From assembly GCF_003244315.1 (NCBI RefSeq), contig NZ_QKWH01000009.1, forward strand, positions 56,051-120,050: DNA of 64,000 bases, written 5' to 3'. Of the stretch, positions 1-8,506 are shown one piece after another. This DNA is from Xylanimonas oleitrophica. Its GTDB lineage: Bacteria > Actinomycetota > Actinomycetes > Actinomycetales > Cellulomonadaceae. Below the pieces are notes generated by a model, which searched no databases, was not told where the DNA came from, and worked only from the letters and a program-made list of their open reading frames with translations. Every line of letters starts with the position of its first letter. Within the stretch, counting starts at the first letter, position 1. The translations under genes were made by a program, and so were the position numbers.

Positions 1-722
1 TCGAGGTCGTCGCGCCGGGCCTCCAGCCGGTCCACCCCGTCGGCCGTCTCCTGCACCGCCCGCTCGGCGTCCGCGAGCGCCTCGGCCGGCGGCTCGGGCA
101 CGGTGTCCGCCTCCCGCTCGGGACCTGCCTCGGGCTCGGGCCTGGTCGCCGGCTTGGCTCCGCCGCCCGGCTCGGTGGGCGGTGGGTCCCCCGCCTCGCG
201 GCGCAGGGCGACGACGTCGGCCGTGTCGCCGCCCTCGTCCACGATGCCGAAGCCGACGTGCTGGAGCGCCTGGGCGAGCCGACCGCCGCGTACTGCGGCT
301 GCGGCGTCGGGGTCCATGACCGCCGCCGTCAGGGTCTCGGCGAGTCGGTCCAGGGCGTCGGTGGACACGGGCCGCCCGTCGATATCCCCTGCTTCACGCA
401 CCTGCCCCACGAGCGCGTCGGTCCGTTCGCGTCGCAGACGGTCGAGGGCGGTGATCCGTCCGCGGTCGCGGTCGGCCGTCGCGGCGCGCAGCTCGTCTCC
501 GAGCGAGGCGAGCGCCGCCACCTCGTCGGGGTGCCGGCGGGCCACCTGGTTGACCACCCAGGCGGCCACGGTGGGCCGCCGGAGCTTCTTGACGCGGGCG
601 GCCCCGACGCGGTCGCCGCCGGCGGCCACCTGCTTGGCGGCGGCGTCGCGTGCGGCGACGAACTCCTCGAGCGGGCCCGCGTAGAGAGCATCCACCAGGG
701 CGTCGGTGTCGGTCTCGCTCAC
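1..722 (-). CDS. Hypothetical protein, coiled-coil-like, C-terminus beyond window edge
   Basis: The reading frame runs uninterrupted from a GTG at 722 (VSETDTDALVDALY...) to the left edge, giving 240 residues of an incomplete protein. Residues about 1-150 are predicted helical and rich in Ala, Arg, Asp and Glu. A Pro/Glu-rich linker follows (about 165-205), then a segment ending DGVDRLEARRDDL that looks like the start of a coiled coil. No catalytic motif is visible. It lies downstream of, and in the same direction as, the small ferritin-like gene, but a hairpin separates them, so it probably has its own promoter. I do not recognise the family; a DNA- or membrane-associated coiled-coil protein is possible. 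Confidence 0.7.
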   Translation of the reverse strand, partial: MSETDTDALVDALYAGPLEEFVAARDAAAKQVAAGGDRVGAARVKKLRRPTVAAWVVNQVARRHPDEVAALASLGDELRAATADRDRGRITALDRLRRERTDALVGQVREAGDIDGRPVSTDALDRLAETLTAAVMDPDAAAAVRGGRLAQALQHVGFGIVDEGGDTADVVALRREAGDPPPTEPGGGAKPATRPEPEAGPEREADTVPEPPAEALADAERAVQETADGVDRLEARRDDL

Positions 723-815
723 GCTGCCCACCCTGGCACGACGGCGGCGGCCACGCCGCGGGCGGGCAACCGGCACCGCCGAGGCGGGAGCGGGCGGGCA
801 CCCGGGGGCACAGCA

Positions 816-849
816 CAGGCCCTGGGCCGGGGGTCCGGTCCAGGGCCTG
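816..849 (-). terminator. Rho-independent-type hairpin after the ferritin-like gene
   Basis: Perfect 10-bp arms (816-825 and 840-849, CAGGCCCTGG / CCAGGGCCTG) flank a 14-nt loop. It lies 35 bp beyond the stop of the gene ending at 884 and before the next gene start at 722. There is no clear T-run, as is common in high-GC actinobacteria. Confidence 0.6.
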
Positions 850-883
850 CACGTCAGGGCTCAGGTGGGTCAGGTCCCGTCGA

Positions 884-1129
884 TCAGGTCCCCGGAGGCG
901 GCGTCGTGTTGTCGGTGCCGCCGAGCTGCTTGAGGAACTCGTGACAGCGCTGCGCCCGCTGGGAGTCCTCCGCCATGACCTGCTCGAAGAACTGGGCGAT
1001 CTCTTCCTGGCCTGCGTTGCGGGCGTCACGCACGTACTGGCCGTAGTCGTGGCCAGCCTTGAGCGAGTGGTACTGCACGGAGATCAGGTCGAACGTCACG
1101 TCGTCGAATCCGGTCTCACCGGTGGCCAT
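884..1129 (-). CDS. Small ferritin-like helical protein (81 aa)
   Basis: The start ATG at 1129 is preceded by a very good ribosome binding site (GGAGGTGA, 5 nt away), so the longer upstream reading is not used. The 81-residue product is almost entirely alpha-helical. It carries a spaced set of acidic and His residues (SLKAGHDYGQYVRDAR, EEIAQFFEQVMAEDSQRAQRCHEFL) that resemble half of a ferritin-like four-helix bundle. Short proteins of this kind are common in actinobacteria and lack a proven function. It is divergent from the alcohol dehydrogenase gene and ends before a hairpin terminator. The ferritin-like label is inference from the helix pattern; metal binding is not shown. Confidence 0.75.
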   Translation of the reverse strand: MATGETGFDDVTFDLISVQYHSLKAGHDYGQYVRDARNAGQEEIAQFFEQVMAEDSQRAQRCHEFLKQLGGTDNTTPPPGT

Positions 1130-1377
1130 ACCGGTCACCTCCGTCCTTGCTCGGTGCCCGCCGCCCGTGCGGCGCGGGCCGATGGACGCGCCCGCCGACG
1201 CTCGACGACGGGCGCGCCCCTTCACCGTCGGACGGTGTGCGGCCACTCACCACCCGTCAGGGCGCCCCTTCTCGGCGACGGTCCGGGCGGGGCTCGGCGG
1301 TCCTTCCCGGCCGTGTGCGAGCCACCGGGGCCGGTGCCACGCTGACCGGGATCGACGACACGAGCGAGGGAGCAGCG

Positions 1378-2523
1378 ATGCGAGCCATGGTGTACCGCGG
1401 GCCCTACCGGGTCCGCGTGGAGGAGAAGGCCCCGCCGCGGATCGAGCACCCGAACGACGCGATCGTGCGTGTGCAGCTCGCCGCGATCTGCGGCTCGGAC
1501 CTGCACCTCTACCACGGCCTGATGCCCGACACACGGGTGGGTCACACGTTCGGCCACGAGTTCATCGGCGTGGTCGAGGAGGTGGGGCCGTCGGTGCGCA
1601 ACCTCTCGGTGGGCGACCGCGTGATGGTGCCGTTCAACATCTTCTGCGGGTCGTGCTGGTACTGCGCTCGCGGCCTGTACGCGAACTGTCACAACGTCAA
1701 CGCGAACGCGACGGCGGTGGGCGGCATCTACGGGTACTCGCACACGACGGGCGGGTACGACGGCGGCCAGGCTGAGCTGGTGCGGGTGCCGTTCGCGGAC
1801 GTGGGCCCGAGCCTGATCCCGGAGTGGATGAGCGACGAGGACGCGGTGCTGCTGACGGACGCCGTCGCCACCGGCTACTTCGGGGCGCAGCTCGGGGACA
1901 TCAAGGAGGGCGACGTCGTCGTGGTGTTCGGTGCTGGCCCGGTGGGGTTGGTGGCGGCGCAGTCGTCGTGGCTCATGGGGGCCGGCCGCGTCATCGTGAT
2001 CGACCACCTGGAGTACCGCCTGGCCAAGGCGCGCGAGATGGCGCACGCGGAGACGTACAACTTCGTGGAGCACGACGACGTCGTGGTGCTGCTCAAGCGG
2101 ATCACCGACCACCTGGGGGCGGACGTCGCGATCGACGCCGTGGGTGCCGAGGCGGACGGCAACCTGCTGCAGCACGTGACGGCGGCGAAGCTCAAGCTCC
2201 AGGGCGGGTCGCCGGTGGCGCTCAACTGGGCCATCGACTCGGTGCGCAAGGGCGGCACCGTCTCGGTGATGGGTGCGTACGGTCCCATCTTCAGCGCGGT
2301 GAAGTTCGGCGACGCCATGAACAAGGGCCTGACCCTGAACATGAACCAGGCGCACGTCAAGCGTCAGTGGCCGCGCCTGTTCGAGCACGTGCGCAACGGG
2401 TACATCAAGCCGAGCGACATGGTGACCCACCGGGTGCCGCTGGAGCACATCGCGGAGGCGTACCACATGTTCTCGTCGAAGCTGGACGGCTGCATCAAGC
2501 CGCTGGTCACGTTCGACGCCTGA
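1378..2523 (+). CDS. Zinc-dependent alcohol/formaldehyde dehydrogenase family protein
   Basis: Medium-chain dehydrogenase of 381 aa. Catalytic-zinc ligands are visible at Cys38 (ICGSD) and His60-Glu61 (GHEF). The structural-zinc lobe has four cysteines (90, 93, 96, 104). The Rossmann motif GAGPVG (185-190) binds NAD(P). The sequence most resembles the glutathione-independent formaldehyde dehydrogenase-like branch, which oxidises alcohols or aldehydes in the cytoplasm; the true substrate cannot be read. The ATG at 1378 follows GAGGGAG and matches the family N-terminus MRAMVYRGP, so the longer frame from 1147 is rejected. The next gene starts 24 bp downstream and is probably co-transcribed. Confidence 0.93.
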   Translation: MRAMVYRGPYRVRVEEKAPPRIEHPNDAIVRVQLAAICGSDLHLYHGLMPDTRVGHTFGHEFIGVVEEVGPSVRNLSVGDRVMVPFNIFCGSCWYCARGLYANCHNVNANATAVGGIYGYSHTTGGYDGGQAELVRVPFADVGPSLIPEWMSDEDAVLLTDAVATGYFGAQLGDIKEGDVVVVFGAGPVGLVAAQSSWLMGAGRVIVIDHLEYRLAKAREMAHAETYNFVEHDDVVVLLKRITDHLGADVAIDAVGAEADGNLLQHVTAAKLKLQGGSPVALNWAIDSVRKGGTVSVMGAYGPIFSAVKFGDAMNKGLTLNMNQAHVKRQWPRLFEHVRNGYIKPSDMVTHRVPLEHIAEAYHMFSSKLDGCIKPLVTFDA

Positions 2524-2547
2524 CCCGACGCCCGAGAGGAGACCGAC

Positions 2548-3156
2548 ATGACCACCACGCCTCCGTCCCCCGGGGTCGAGCCGGCGTACATGCCCGCCCG
2601 GCGCCCGCTGCGCGAGACTCCCGAGGAGCTGCGCGCCCGCATCCCCGGCTGGGGCGTCGACCTGGACCCGGCCGACCGTCCGTCGGTGCCGCGCCTGCGG
2701 TTCGACCCGGACGCCACCGGCGCGCACTGGGACTTCCCCGCACGCCAGCCGGAGGAGCGCCCGCGGGAGCGGTCGATCGAACACGCCATGCTCACCCCCG
2801 CCTTCGGCACGGCGCAGCCGCTCCACGGCCTGTCGGGCGCGGTGCGGCGCCTGGCGTACCAGCGGTTCAGCGAGGGCCGTGCGGCGCACTGGCTCCTGCT
2901 CATGGCCGGTGACCGGGTCGACGTGGCCGAGAGCCGGGTCACGGCGCTGCTGCGGGGCCGGCCGGACAACCTGGTCGCCGAGACCGGGGTGCGGGCGGAG
3001 GTCTCCCGCCACGGCTGGTCGTCGCGCGTCGGGGCGCGCCGGACCGACGTCAAGCACCAGGCCCTGGACCCGCTGATCGTCGCCGGGCCGTGGGTCCTGG
3101 GCGGTGCGGCGGTGTTCGCCGTCGTGCGCCGCATCGTGCGGGCCCGACGGCGCTGA
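2548..3156 (+). CDS. Conserved hypothetical protein with C-terminal membrane anchor, partner of the dehydrogenase
   Basis: The 202-residue protein has no signal peptide. It has a Pro/Arg-rich N-terminal half containing RIPGWGVDLDPADRPSVPR, a middle helical part, and one hydrophobic segment near residues 177-193 followed by Arg residues (RRIVRARRR). This predicts a tail anchor with the bulk in the cytoplasm. It follows the dehydrogenase by 24 bp behind GAGAGGAG, so the two are likely an operon. From the pairing it may tether or assist the dehydrogenase at the membrane, but nothing in the sequence proves this. I do not recognise a named domain. Confidence 0.75.
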   Translation: MTTTPPSPGVEPAYMPARRPLRETPEELRARIPGWGVDLDPADRPSVPRLRFDPDATGAHWDFPARQPEERPRERSIEHAMLTPAFGTAQPLHGLSGAVRRLAYQRFSEGRAAHWLLLMAGDRVDVAESRVTALLRGRPDNLVAETGVRAEVSRHGWSSRVGARRTDVKHQALDPLIVAGPWVLGGAAVFAVVRRIVRARRR

Positions 3157-3252
3157 CCTGGTCCCCCGGACCTGGTCCGGAGGAGGTGCGGGTGCACGTC
3201 GTGACCACGGCGGCCGGTCGCCTCCTCCGGCCCAAGCCGCCTCTGGTCCGGC

Positions 3253-3678
3253 TCAGCCCTCGCGCGGGCGCGACGACGTGGCGATGACGGCGCGGTCCAC
3301 GAGCCACGCGAGGGCGAGCGCGGCACCGAGCACCGGCTGCCCGAGCGTCCACAGCCATGCCCCCGCCCCGAAGAAGAGCACCAGCTCCACGAGCACCCGC
3401 ACCGTCTCCGACGGTCGGCGGGGAGCACGCGGTGACAGGTAGGTGGCCCACAGCGCTGCGACGACGACCGGTGCGAGCGACGCTGCCGCCCACCGCCAGC
3501 CGTGTGGCACCACCGTGGCCCAGGCGCACCAGCCCACGGCGACCAGCATCGCGATCTCGAGGAGGAACCGCAGCACCATCGCGACGCCGCGCACGACCTG
3601 GTGCTCGACGTCGAGGGCGCACCCCAGGTCAGGGTCGGCCCCGTGGACCGACTCCCGTGGCTGCTCCGTCGCAGACAT
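3253..3678 (-). CDS. DUF2568 (YrdB-like) membrane protein
   Basis: 141 aa with four predicted membrane segments (about 33-54, 62-80, 92-110, 112-130) and the family pattern of small polar caps. The N-terminus VEHQVVRGVAMVLRFLLEIA is typical of YrdB/DUF2568 proteins, whose function is unknown. The ATG at 3678 lies 6 bp after a TACCGT -10 box on the same strand, so the message is probably leaderless. The gene converges with the unit ending at 3156; CCGGAGGAGG (3177-3186) and its complement (3221-3230) could form a weak long-loop hairpin between them. Confidence 0.8.
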   Translation of the reverse strand: MSATEQPRESVHGADPDLGCALDVEHQVVRGVAMVLRFLLEIAMLVAVGWCAWATVVPHGWRWAAASLAPVVVAALWATYLSPRAPRRPSETVRVLVELVLFFGAGAWLWTLGQPVLGAALALAWLVDRAVIATSSRPREG

Positions 3679-3684
3679 GTGGCG

Positions 3685-3690
3685 ACGGTA
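3685..3690 (-). promoter_or_regulatory. -10 box of a leaderless promoter (TACCGT)
   Basis: TACCGT on the minus strand sits 6 bp before the ATG at 3678, with no ribosome binding site between. It fits the TANNNT-N6/7-start pattern repeated across the window. Confidence 0.65.
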
Positions 3691-3809
3691 CTCCTCGCTC
3701 CCCCGGCGTGCCTGCCGAGCACGGCGCTGTCGGCCGCGACGTGTACGGTCTCCTCCGGCCGGACCAACCGGTCAGAGCGGACAGGCGGTGCGAAAGGGGC
3801 GCGGCAGGC

Positions 3810-4649
3810 ATGATGGGTGGGCACCACGCGGCGAGCGGGGCCGCGGCCTGGGTCGCCGTCACCTCCACCACGCCGATCGCCTTCGGCTGGTACCCGGTCT
3901 CCGAGGTGGGGGTCATGACCGGGGCCCTGGTGTGCGCCGGTGCGGCCCTCCTGCCGGACTCCGACCACCACTCCGGCACGATCGCCCACTCGCTGCCCCC
4001 GGTCTCCGAAGGGGTCACGAAGTTCGTCGCCAGCATCTCCGGCGGGCACCGCGGCGCGACCCACTCGCTGCTCGGTGTGGCGGTGTTCACCGCGATCGCG
4101 TGGGTGGCCGGCATGGTCACGCTGCGCACGGAGACGTTCGGCGACGTGCTGGTGGGTCCCGGCATCATGGCGGTGCTGCTCATCGCGTTCGCGATGCGGG
4201 CCCTGCGCCTGACCCGCAAGGGCACGGTCTGGCCGTGGCTCTCCTCGCTCTCGCTGGCCGCGCTCGTCGCGGTCTTCGCGCCCGAGGAGTGGTACTGGAT
4301 GCCGTTCTGCGTGGGGCTCGGCTGTCTGATGCACCTGCTCGGGGACCTGCTGACCACCCGGGGCATCCCGCTGCTGTGGCCGTTGCGCGTCCGTTCCCCG
4401 CGCTGGGTGCGCCGCTACCCCGTGCTGCCGTTCGACGACGTGTGGCGGGCCGGGGGCAACCTCGCCGTCCCGCTCCTGGGCGACGCCGGCTCGTGGCGCG
4501 AGTGGGTGGTCATGACACCGGTCAGCATCTACGCCGTGGTGGGCGTGGGCTGGGCCGCGCTGGACCAGATGGGGTTCGAGACCGCCCCCGTGTGGGACTC
4601 GCTCGTGCAGTGGAGCATCGTCACGTGGGGGCAGCTGCTGGGCGGCTGA
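3810..4649 (+). CDS. Metal-dependent hydrolase-like membrane protein (YbcI/DUF457)
   Basis: 279 aa starting at the tandem ATG ATG (3810), with AAAGGGG upstream. DUF457/YdjM-type integral membrane proteins carry conserved His and Asp residues at the membrane face. Here GGHHAASGAA near the N-terminus, LLPDSDHHSGTIAHSLPP, GGHRGATHSLLG and MHLLGDLLTTRGIPLLWP give the full expected set, suggesting a metal-binding, possibly phospholipase C-like centre. About seven membrane segments are predicted. Some relatives are LexA-regulated, but no SOS box is seen here. The frame is open further upstream to 3357, but that stretch reads as noncoding and overlaps the opposite gene. Confidence 0.85.
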   Translation: MMGGHHAASGAAAWVAVTSTTPIAFGWYPVSEVGVMTGALVCAGAALLPDSDHHSGTIAHSLPPVSEGVTKFVASISGGHRGATHSLLGVAVFTAIAWVAGMVTLRTETFGDVLVGPGIMAVLLIAFAMRALRLTRKGTVWPWLSSLSLAALVAVFAPEEWYWMPFCVGLGCLMHLLGDLLTTRGIPLLWPLRVRSPRWVRRYPVLPFDDVWRAGGNLAVPLLGDAGSWREWVVMTPVSIYAVVGVGWAALDQMGFETAPVWDSLVQWSIVTWGQLLGG

Positions 4650-4674
4650 CACGGCCCGGCCGGCGGCGACCCGC

Positions 4675-4680
4675 TACCCT
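4675..4680 (+). promoter_or_regulatory. -10 box of a leaderless promoter (TACCCT)
   Basis: TACCCT lies 7 bp before the GTG at 4688, without a Shine-Dalgarno sequence. This supports that GTG as the start. Confidence 0.65.
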
Positions 4681-4687
4681 CCCACAC

Positions 4688-4987
4688 GTGACGACGCCTC
4701 AGGCCCCAGCCGCTGCGCGACAGGACGTCGAGACCCGGCCCGCGCTGCGCGGCGGCGTCGTGGCGCTCGTGGCCGCGGCGGTGCTCGCCGTCCTGCCGTG
4801 GCGGCTGGCTGCTACGACCGAGCTCCCCGTCGTGACCGTCTTCGTGGTCGCTGCGGTTGGCCTGTGCTTCTGCCTGAGCGTCGTCTCGCGGCGGTGGTCA
4901 CGAGCAGCGTGGGCGGTCTACGCGTTCGCCACCGTGTGGGGCGTCTGCGTCACCTTCTTCCTCACCGGCCTGCTCCCAGACCTCTGA
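4688..4987 (+). CDS. Small three-pass membrane protein of unknown function
   Basis: The product is 99 residues from the GTG at 4688 (VTTPQAPAAARQD...). A polar N-terminus of about 20 residues is followed by three hydrophobic segments (about 24-42, 47-65, 74-93). The start is chosen because a -10 box stands 7 bp upstream. The gene ends 9 bp before the convergent dnaE2 stop. No family recognised. Confidence 0.7.
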   Translation: MTTPQAPAAARQDVETRPALRGGVVALVAAAVLAVLPWRLAATTELPVVTVFVVAAVGLCFCLSVVSRRWSRAAWAVYAFATVWGVCVTFFLTGLLPDL

Positions 4988-4996
4988 CCGCACCTC

Positions 4997-7900
4997 TCAG
5001 CGGAAGTCGCGGGAGCGCCCCTGCACGGGCAGGCTCAGGGGCGCCAGGTGCTCGGCGACGAGGTTGGCGGCGCCGTCGGCCTTCTCGACCCGGCCTCGCA
5101 CCACCATGGCCTGCGCCCCTCGGGCCACGGTGCGGAACCGCCTCCATAGGCCGGGTGAGCAGACCACGTTGAGCAGTCCTGTCTCGTCCTCGAGGGACAG
5201 GAACGTGACGCCGCCCGCGGTGCCGGGCCGCTGCCGGTGGGTGACCACCCCGCCGACGGCGATGCGCCGGCCCGCCTCCGTGGCCGCCGCCTCGACCACG
5301 GTGACGGCACCTGCGCGGCGCAGCCCTTCGCGCACCAGCTCCACGGGTGAGGAGTCCGGGGTGATGCCGGTGGCCCATGCGTCGGCGACGACGGTCTCGA
5401 CCTCCGTCATGCCCGGCAGGGCGGGAGCCGCCACGCCCACCGACACGCCCTCCAGGGTGCCCGGCCCCTCCTGGGACAGCGCGCCGGCCGCCCACAGGGC
5501 CTCCCGGCGGCTCGCTCCCAGCGACTCGGTGGCGCCCGCGGTGGCCAGCGCCTCGAGCTGCGCGGTGCTGAGGTCCACCCGGCGCACCAGGTCCCGCAGG
5601 TCCCGGAACGGACCAGCCTCCCGTGCGGCCACGATCTCCTCCGCCTTCTCCTGACCGATGCCGCGCACCTGGGCGAGCCCTTGGCGCACCGCGAGCCGCA
5701 GGTCGGGGTCGGGGCCGTGCTCGCGTGCGGGCGAGCGCGGCAGCGGTGTCGTCTCGGGCGGCAGGGCTGCGTCGCCGGGCAGCCGTTCGGTGGCCGCGAG
5801 CGCCCGGGAGGCGTTGAGGTCGGGGCGTAGCACGGTGACGCCGTGGCGGCGGGCGTCGGCGGCGAGGGACTGCGGGGAGTAGAAGCCCATGGGCTGGGCG
5901 GCGAGGAGCCCGGCGTAGAAGGCGGCCGGGTGGTGCACCTTGAGCCAGCTGGAGGCGTAGACGAGGAACGCGAAGGAGTAGGCGTGCGACTCGGGGAAGC
6001 CGAAGTCGGCGAACGCCTGGAGCTGGGTGTAGATCTCCTCGCGCAGCTCCTCCTCGATGCCGCGGTCGGCCATGCCCTGCATGAGCCGGGCGCGCAGCCC
6101 GCGCATCTTCTCCTTGGAGCGCTTGGCGCCCATGGCGCGGCGGAGCAGGTCGGCCTCGGCCGCGCTGAACCCGGCGAGGGTGGTGGCCATCTGCATGAGC
6201 TGTTCCTGGAACAGCGGCACCCCGAGGGTGCGGGCGAGCGGTGCGCGCAGCAGCTCGTGCGCGTACGGGACGTCCTGCGGGGCCATGCGCCGGCGTTGCA
6301 GGTAGGGGTGCACGGAGCCGCCCTGGATGGGGCCGGGGCGGATGAGGGCGACCTCGATGACGATGTCGTAGAAGTTCCGTGGCTGGAGGCGGGGCAGGGT
6401 GGCCATCTGGGCGCGGGACTCGACCTGGAACACCCCGACGGTGTCGGCGGCGCACAGCAGGTCGTAGACGGCCGGGTCTTCCGGGGGCAGGGCGTGCAGC
6501 TCGAGGTGCTCCCCCGTCTGCCGCTCGACCTCCTCGAAGGCGTAGCGGAGGGCGGTGAGCATGCCGAGGCCCAGGAGGTCGAACTTCACGAGGCCGGCGT
6601 CGGCGCAGTCGTCCTTGTCCCACTGCAGCACCGTGCGGCCTTCCGCGCGGGCCCACTCCACGGGGCACACCTCGATGACGGGGCGGTCGCACATGACCAT
6701 GCCGCCGGAGTGGATGCCGAGGTGGCGGGGCAGGCGCAGCATGCGGTGGGCGAGGTCGATGACGTGAGCGGGGATCTCGCCGTCCTGCTCTGCTGACGGC
6801 GGGCGGCGGAAGGGGACGACGTCGTGGGCGTCGTCCGAGCGTGCACGGCCGGGGCCGAGGTCGCGCCGGTCCGCCTCGTCCTTGGCCAGGGGGTCGACCA
6901 GGGGGTCGGTGGCGCGCGGGCCCCACAGCGCTGACCGCTGGGCGTCCTTCTGCGCGGTGCGGGTCGCGACGGGCGGTGCGGCCGCAGCGGCGGCCGGAGC
7001 AGGGGCCACCGCACCGGGGTCGCCGGTGCCGTCCGGGGCGTCGTCCGGCTCCAGGTCGCGCAGCGGCCCCCACTGCTCGATCGACTTGGACCAGGCGTCC
7101 TGCTGCCCGACGTCGTACCCGAGCGCCCGTGCGGCGTCGCGCACCGCGGACCGGGGGCGGTAGGAGATGACGTTGGCGACCTGGGCGGCGTGCGTGCGCC
7201 CGTACCGCTCGTAGACGTGCTGGATGACCTCCTCGCGCCGCACGGACTCGATGTCGATGTCGATGTCGGGCGGGCCGTCGCGCTCGGGGGCGAGGAAGCG
7301 TTCGAACAGCAGGCCGTGCCGCACGGCGTCGACGGCGGTGATGCCGAGGGCGTAGCAGACGGCAGAGTTGGCGGCGCTGCCCCGCCCCTGGCAGAGGATG
7401 CCCTGGCGGCGGCAGAAGTCGACCAGGTCGTAGACCACGAGGAAGTAGCCGGGGAAGCCGAGCTGCTCGATGACCTTCAGCTCGTGGTCGATCTGCGCCC
7501 ACGCGCCGGGCACGCGCTCGTGGTCGCGCTCGCCGTAGCGCTCGACGGCGCCACGACGCACCAGCTCGCGCAGCCAGGAGACCTCGTCGTGGCCGTCCGG
7601 CACGGGGTAGGGCGGCAGGTTCGGGGCCACGAGCCGCAGGTCGAACGCGCACTCGGCACCCAGGACGGCGGCGGTGGCCACGGCCTGCGGGTGACCGTGG
7701 TGGAGCCGCAGCATCTCCTCGGCGGAGCGCAGGTGCGCGGTGGGCGCGCCGGGCAGCCAGCCGTCCATGGCGTCCAGGGAGCTGGTGGCGCGGACGGCGG
7801 CGAGCGCGGCGGCGAGGTCGGCGTCCCGGGGGCGGGCGTAGTGCGCGCCGGTGGTGGCCACGAGCGGGAGCCGGGCGTCGTGGGCGAGACCGGCGAGAGC

Positions 7901-8506
7901 GGCGTGCAGGTCGGCGTCGCGCGGGTCACCCGTGGCGGTGATCTCGACGGCCACGTTGTCGCGGCCGAACAGGGCGGTCAGGCGGTCGAGCTCGCGGCGT
8001 GCCCCGGCCTCCCCCTCGGCTCGCAGGGCGCGTCGCACGGAGCCCTTGCGGCACCCGGTGAGCACCAGCCACTCGCCGGCAGACTGCTCCCCCAGCCGTT
8101 CCAGGTGGTAGGAGGCCTTGCCCTTGGTGCCGGCCTCGAGGTGCGCGGTGGCGATCGCACTCGACAGGTTCCGGTAGCCCTGGGCTCCCCGTGCCAGCAC
8201 GAGCAGGTGGTCGGCCCGGGGGTCGGGCACCCCGGTGGGAGGGTCCAGCACGGGAAGGGTGCTACCGCCCGGCTCTGCGGGCACGGGCAGGTGCAGCTCC
8301 GAACCGAAGATCGTGGGCAGCTTCAGGCCCCGGGCGGCGATCGAGAAGCGCACGACGCCGTACAGCCCGTCGTGGTCGGTCAGGGCCAGCGCGCTCAGCC
8401 CGAGACGGGACGCCTCGGCGGCGAGCTCCTCGGGGTGGGAGGCGCCGTCGAGAAAGCTGAACGCCGAGTGCGCGTGCAGCTCGGCGTACCGGGGCCGGTC
8501 AGTCAT
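4997..8506 (-). CDS. dnaE2: Error-prone DNA polymerase III alpha subunit DnaE2 (ImuC)
   Basis: The 1169-aa catalytic subunit of the mutasome carries out translesion synthesis after DNA damage together with ImuA' and ImuB. The PHP domain begins at AELHAHSAFSFLDGA (about 8-22). The polymerase catalytic aspartates are in PDIDIDIE (413-420), followed by the palm/fingers and a C-terminal helix-hairpin-helix and OB-fold region. The ATG at 8506 overlaps the imuB stop (8499-8501), so translation is coupled; the long upstream extension is inside imuB. An unusual Ala/Pro/Asp-rich stretch of about 95 residues (roughly 480-575) is inserted before the conserved IPAHVIDLAHRML block. Damage induction is expected from the two LexA boxes upstream of imuA'. 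Confidence 0.96.
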   Translation of the reverse strand: MTDRPRYAELHAHSAFSFLDGASHPEELAAEASRLGLSALALTDHDGLYGVVRFSIAARGLKLPTIFGSELHLPVPAEPGGSTLPVLDPPTGVPDPRADHLLVLARGAQGYRNLSSAIATAHLEAGTKGKASYHLERLGEQSAGEWLVLTGCRKGSVRRALRAEGEAGARRELDRLTALFGRDNVAVEITATGDPRDADLHAALAGLAHDARLPLVATTGAHYARPRDADLAAALAAVRATSSLDAMDGWLPGAPTAHLRSAEEMLRLHHGHPQAVATAAVLGAECAFDLRLVAPNLPPYPVPDGHDEVSWLRELVRRGAVERYGERDHERVPGAWAQIDHELKVIEQLGFPGYFLVVYDLVDFCRRQGILCQGRGSAANSAVCYALGITAVDAVRHGLLFERFLAPERDGPPDIDIDIESVRREEVIQHVYERYGRTHAAQVANVISYRPRSAVRDAARALGYDVGQQDAWSKSIEQWGPLRDLEPDDAPDGTGDPGAVAPAPAAAAAAPPVATRTAQKDAQRSALWGPRATDPLVDPLAKDEADRRDLGPGRARSDDAHDVVPFRRPPSAEQDGEIPAHVIDLAHRMLRLPRHLGIHSGGMVMCDRPVIEVCPVEWARAEGRTVLQWDKDDCADAGLVKFDLLGLGMLTALRYAFEEVERQTGEHLELHALPPEDPAVYDLLCAADTVGVFQVESRAQMATLPRLQPRNFYDIVIEVALIRPGPIQGGSVHPYLQRRRMAPQDVPYAHELLRAPLARTLGVPLFQEQLMQMATTLAGFSAAEADLLRRAMGAKRSKEKMRGLRARLMQGMADRGIEEELREEIYTQLQAFADFGFPESHAYSFAFLVYASSWLKVHHPAAFYAGLLAAQPMGFYSPQSLAADARRHGVTVLRPDLNASRALAATERLPGDAALPPETTPLPRSPAREHGPDPDLRLAVRQGLAQVRGIGQEKAEEIVAAREAGPFRDLRDLVRRVDLSTAQLEALATAGATESLGASRREALWAAGALSQEGPGTLEGVSVGVAAPALPGMTEVETVVADAWATGITPDSSPVELVREGLRRAGAVTVVEAAATEAGRRIAVGGVVTHRQRPGTAGGVTFLSLEDETGLLNVVCSPGLWRRFRTVARGAQAMVVRGRVEKADGAANLVAEHLAPLSLPVQGRSRDFR

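Noticed and set aside
1223..1237. Inverted repeat CACCGTC-G-GACGGTG upstream of the alcohol dehydrogenase
   Set aside because: A 7-bp-arm repeat is not rare at this GC content, no promoter element could be placed next to it, and no regulator gene is adjacent.
1147..1377. N-terminal extension of the alcohol dehydrogenase to a GTG at 1147
   Set aside because: The extension is Arg/Gly/Pro-rich shadow sequence; ATG 1378 has a ribosome binding site and matches the family N-terminus.
4962..7652. 896-codon open frame on the minus strand
   Set aside because: Same strand as dnaE2 but another frame; it is Arg/Pro/Gly-rich, without motifs, whereas the dnaE2 frame holds all polymerase blocks.
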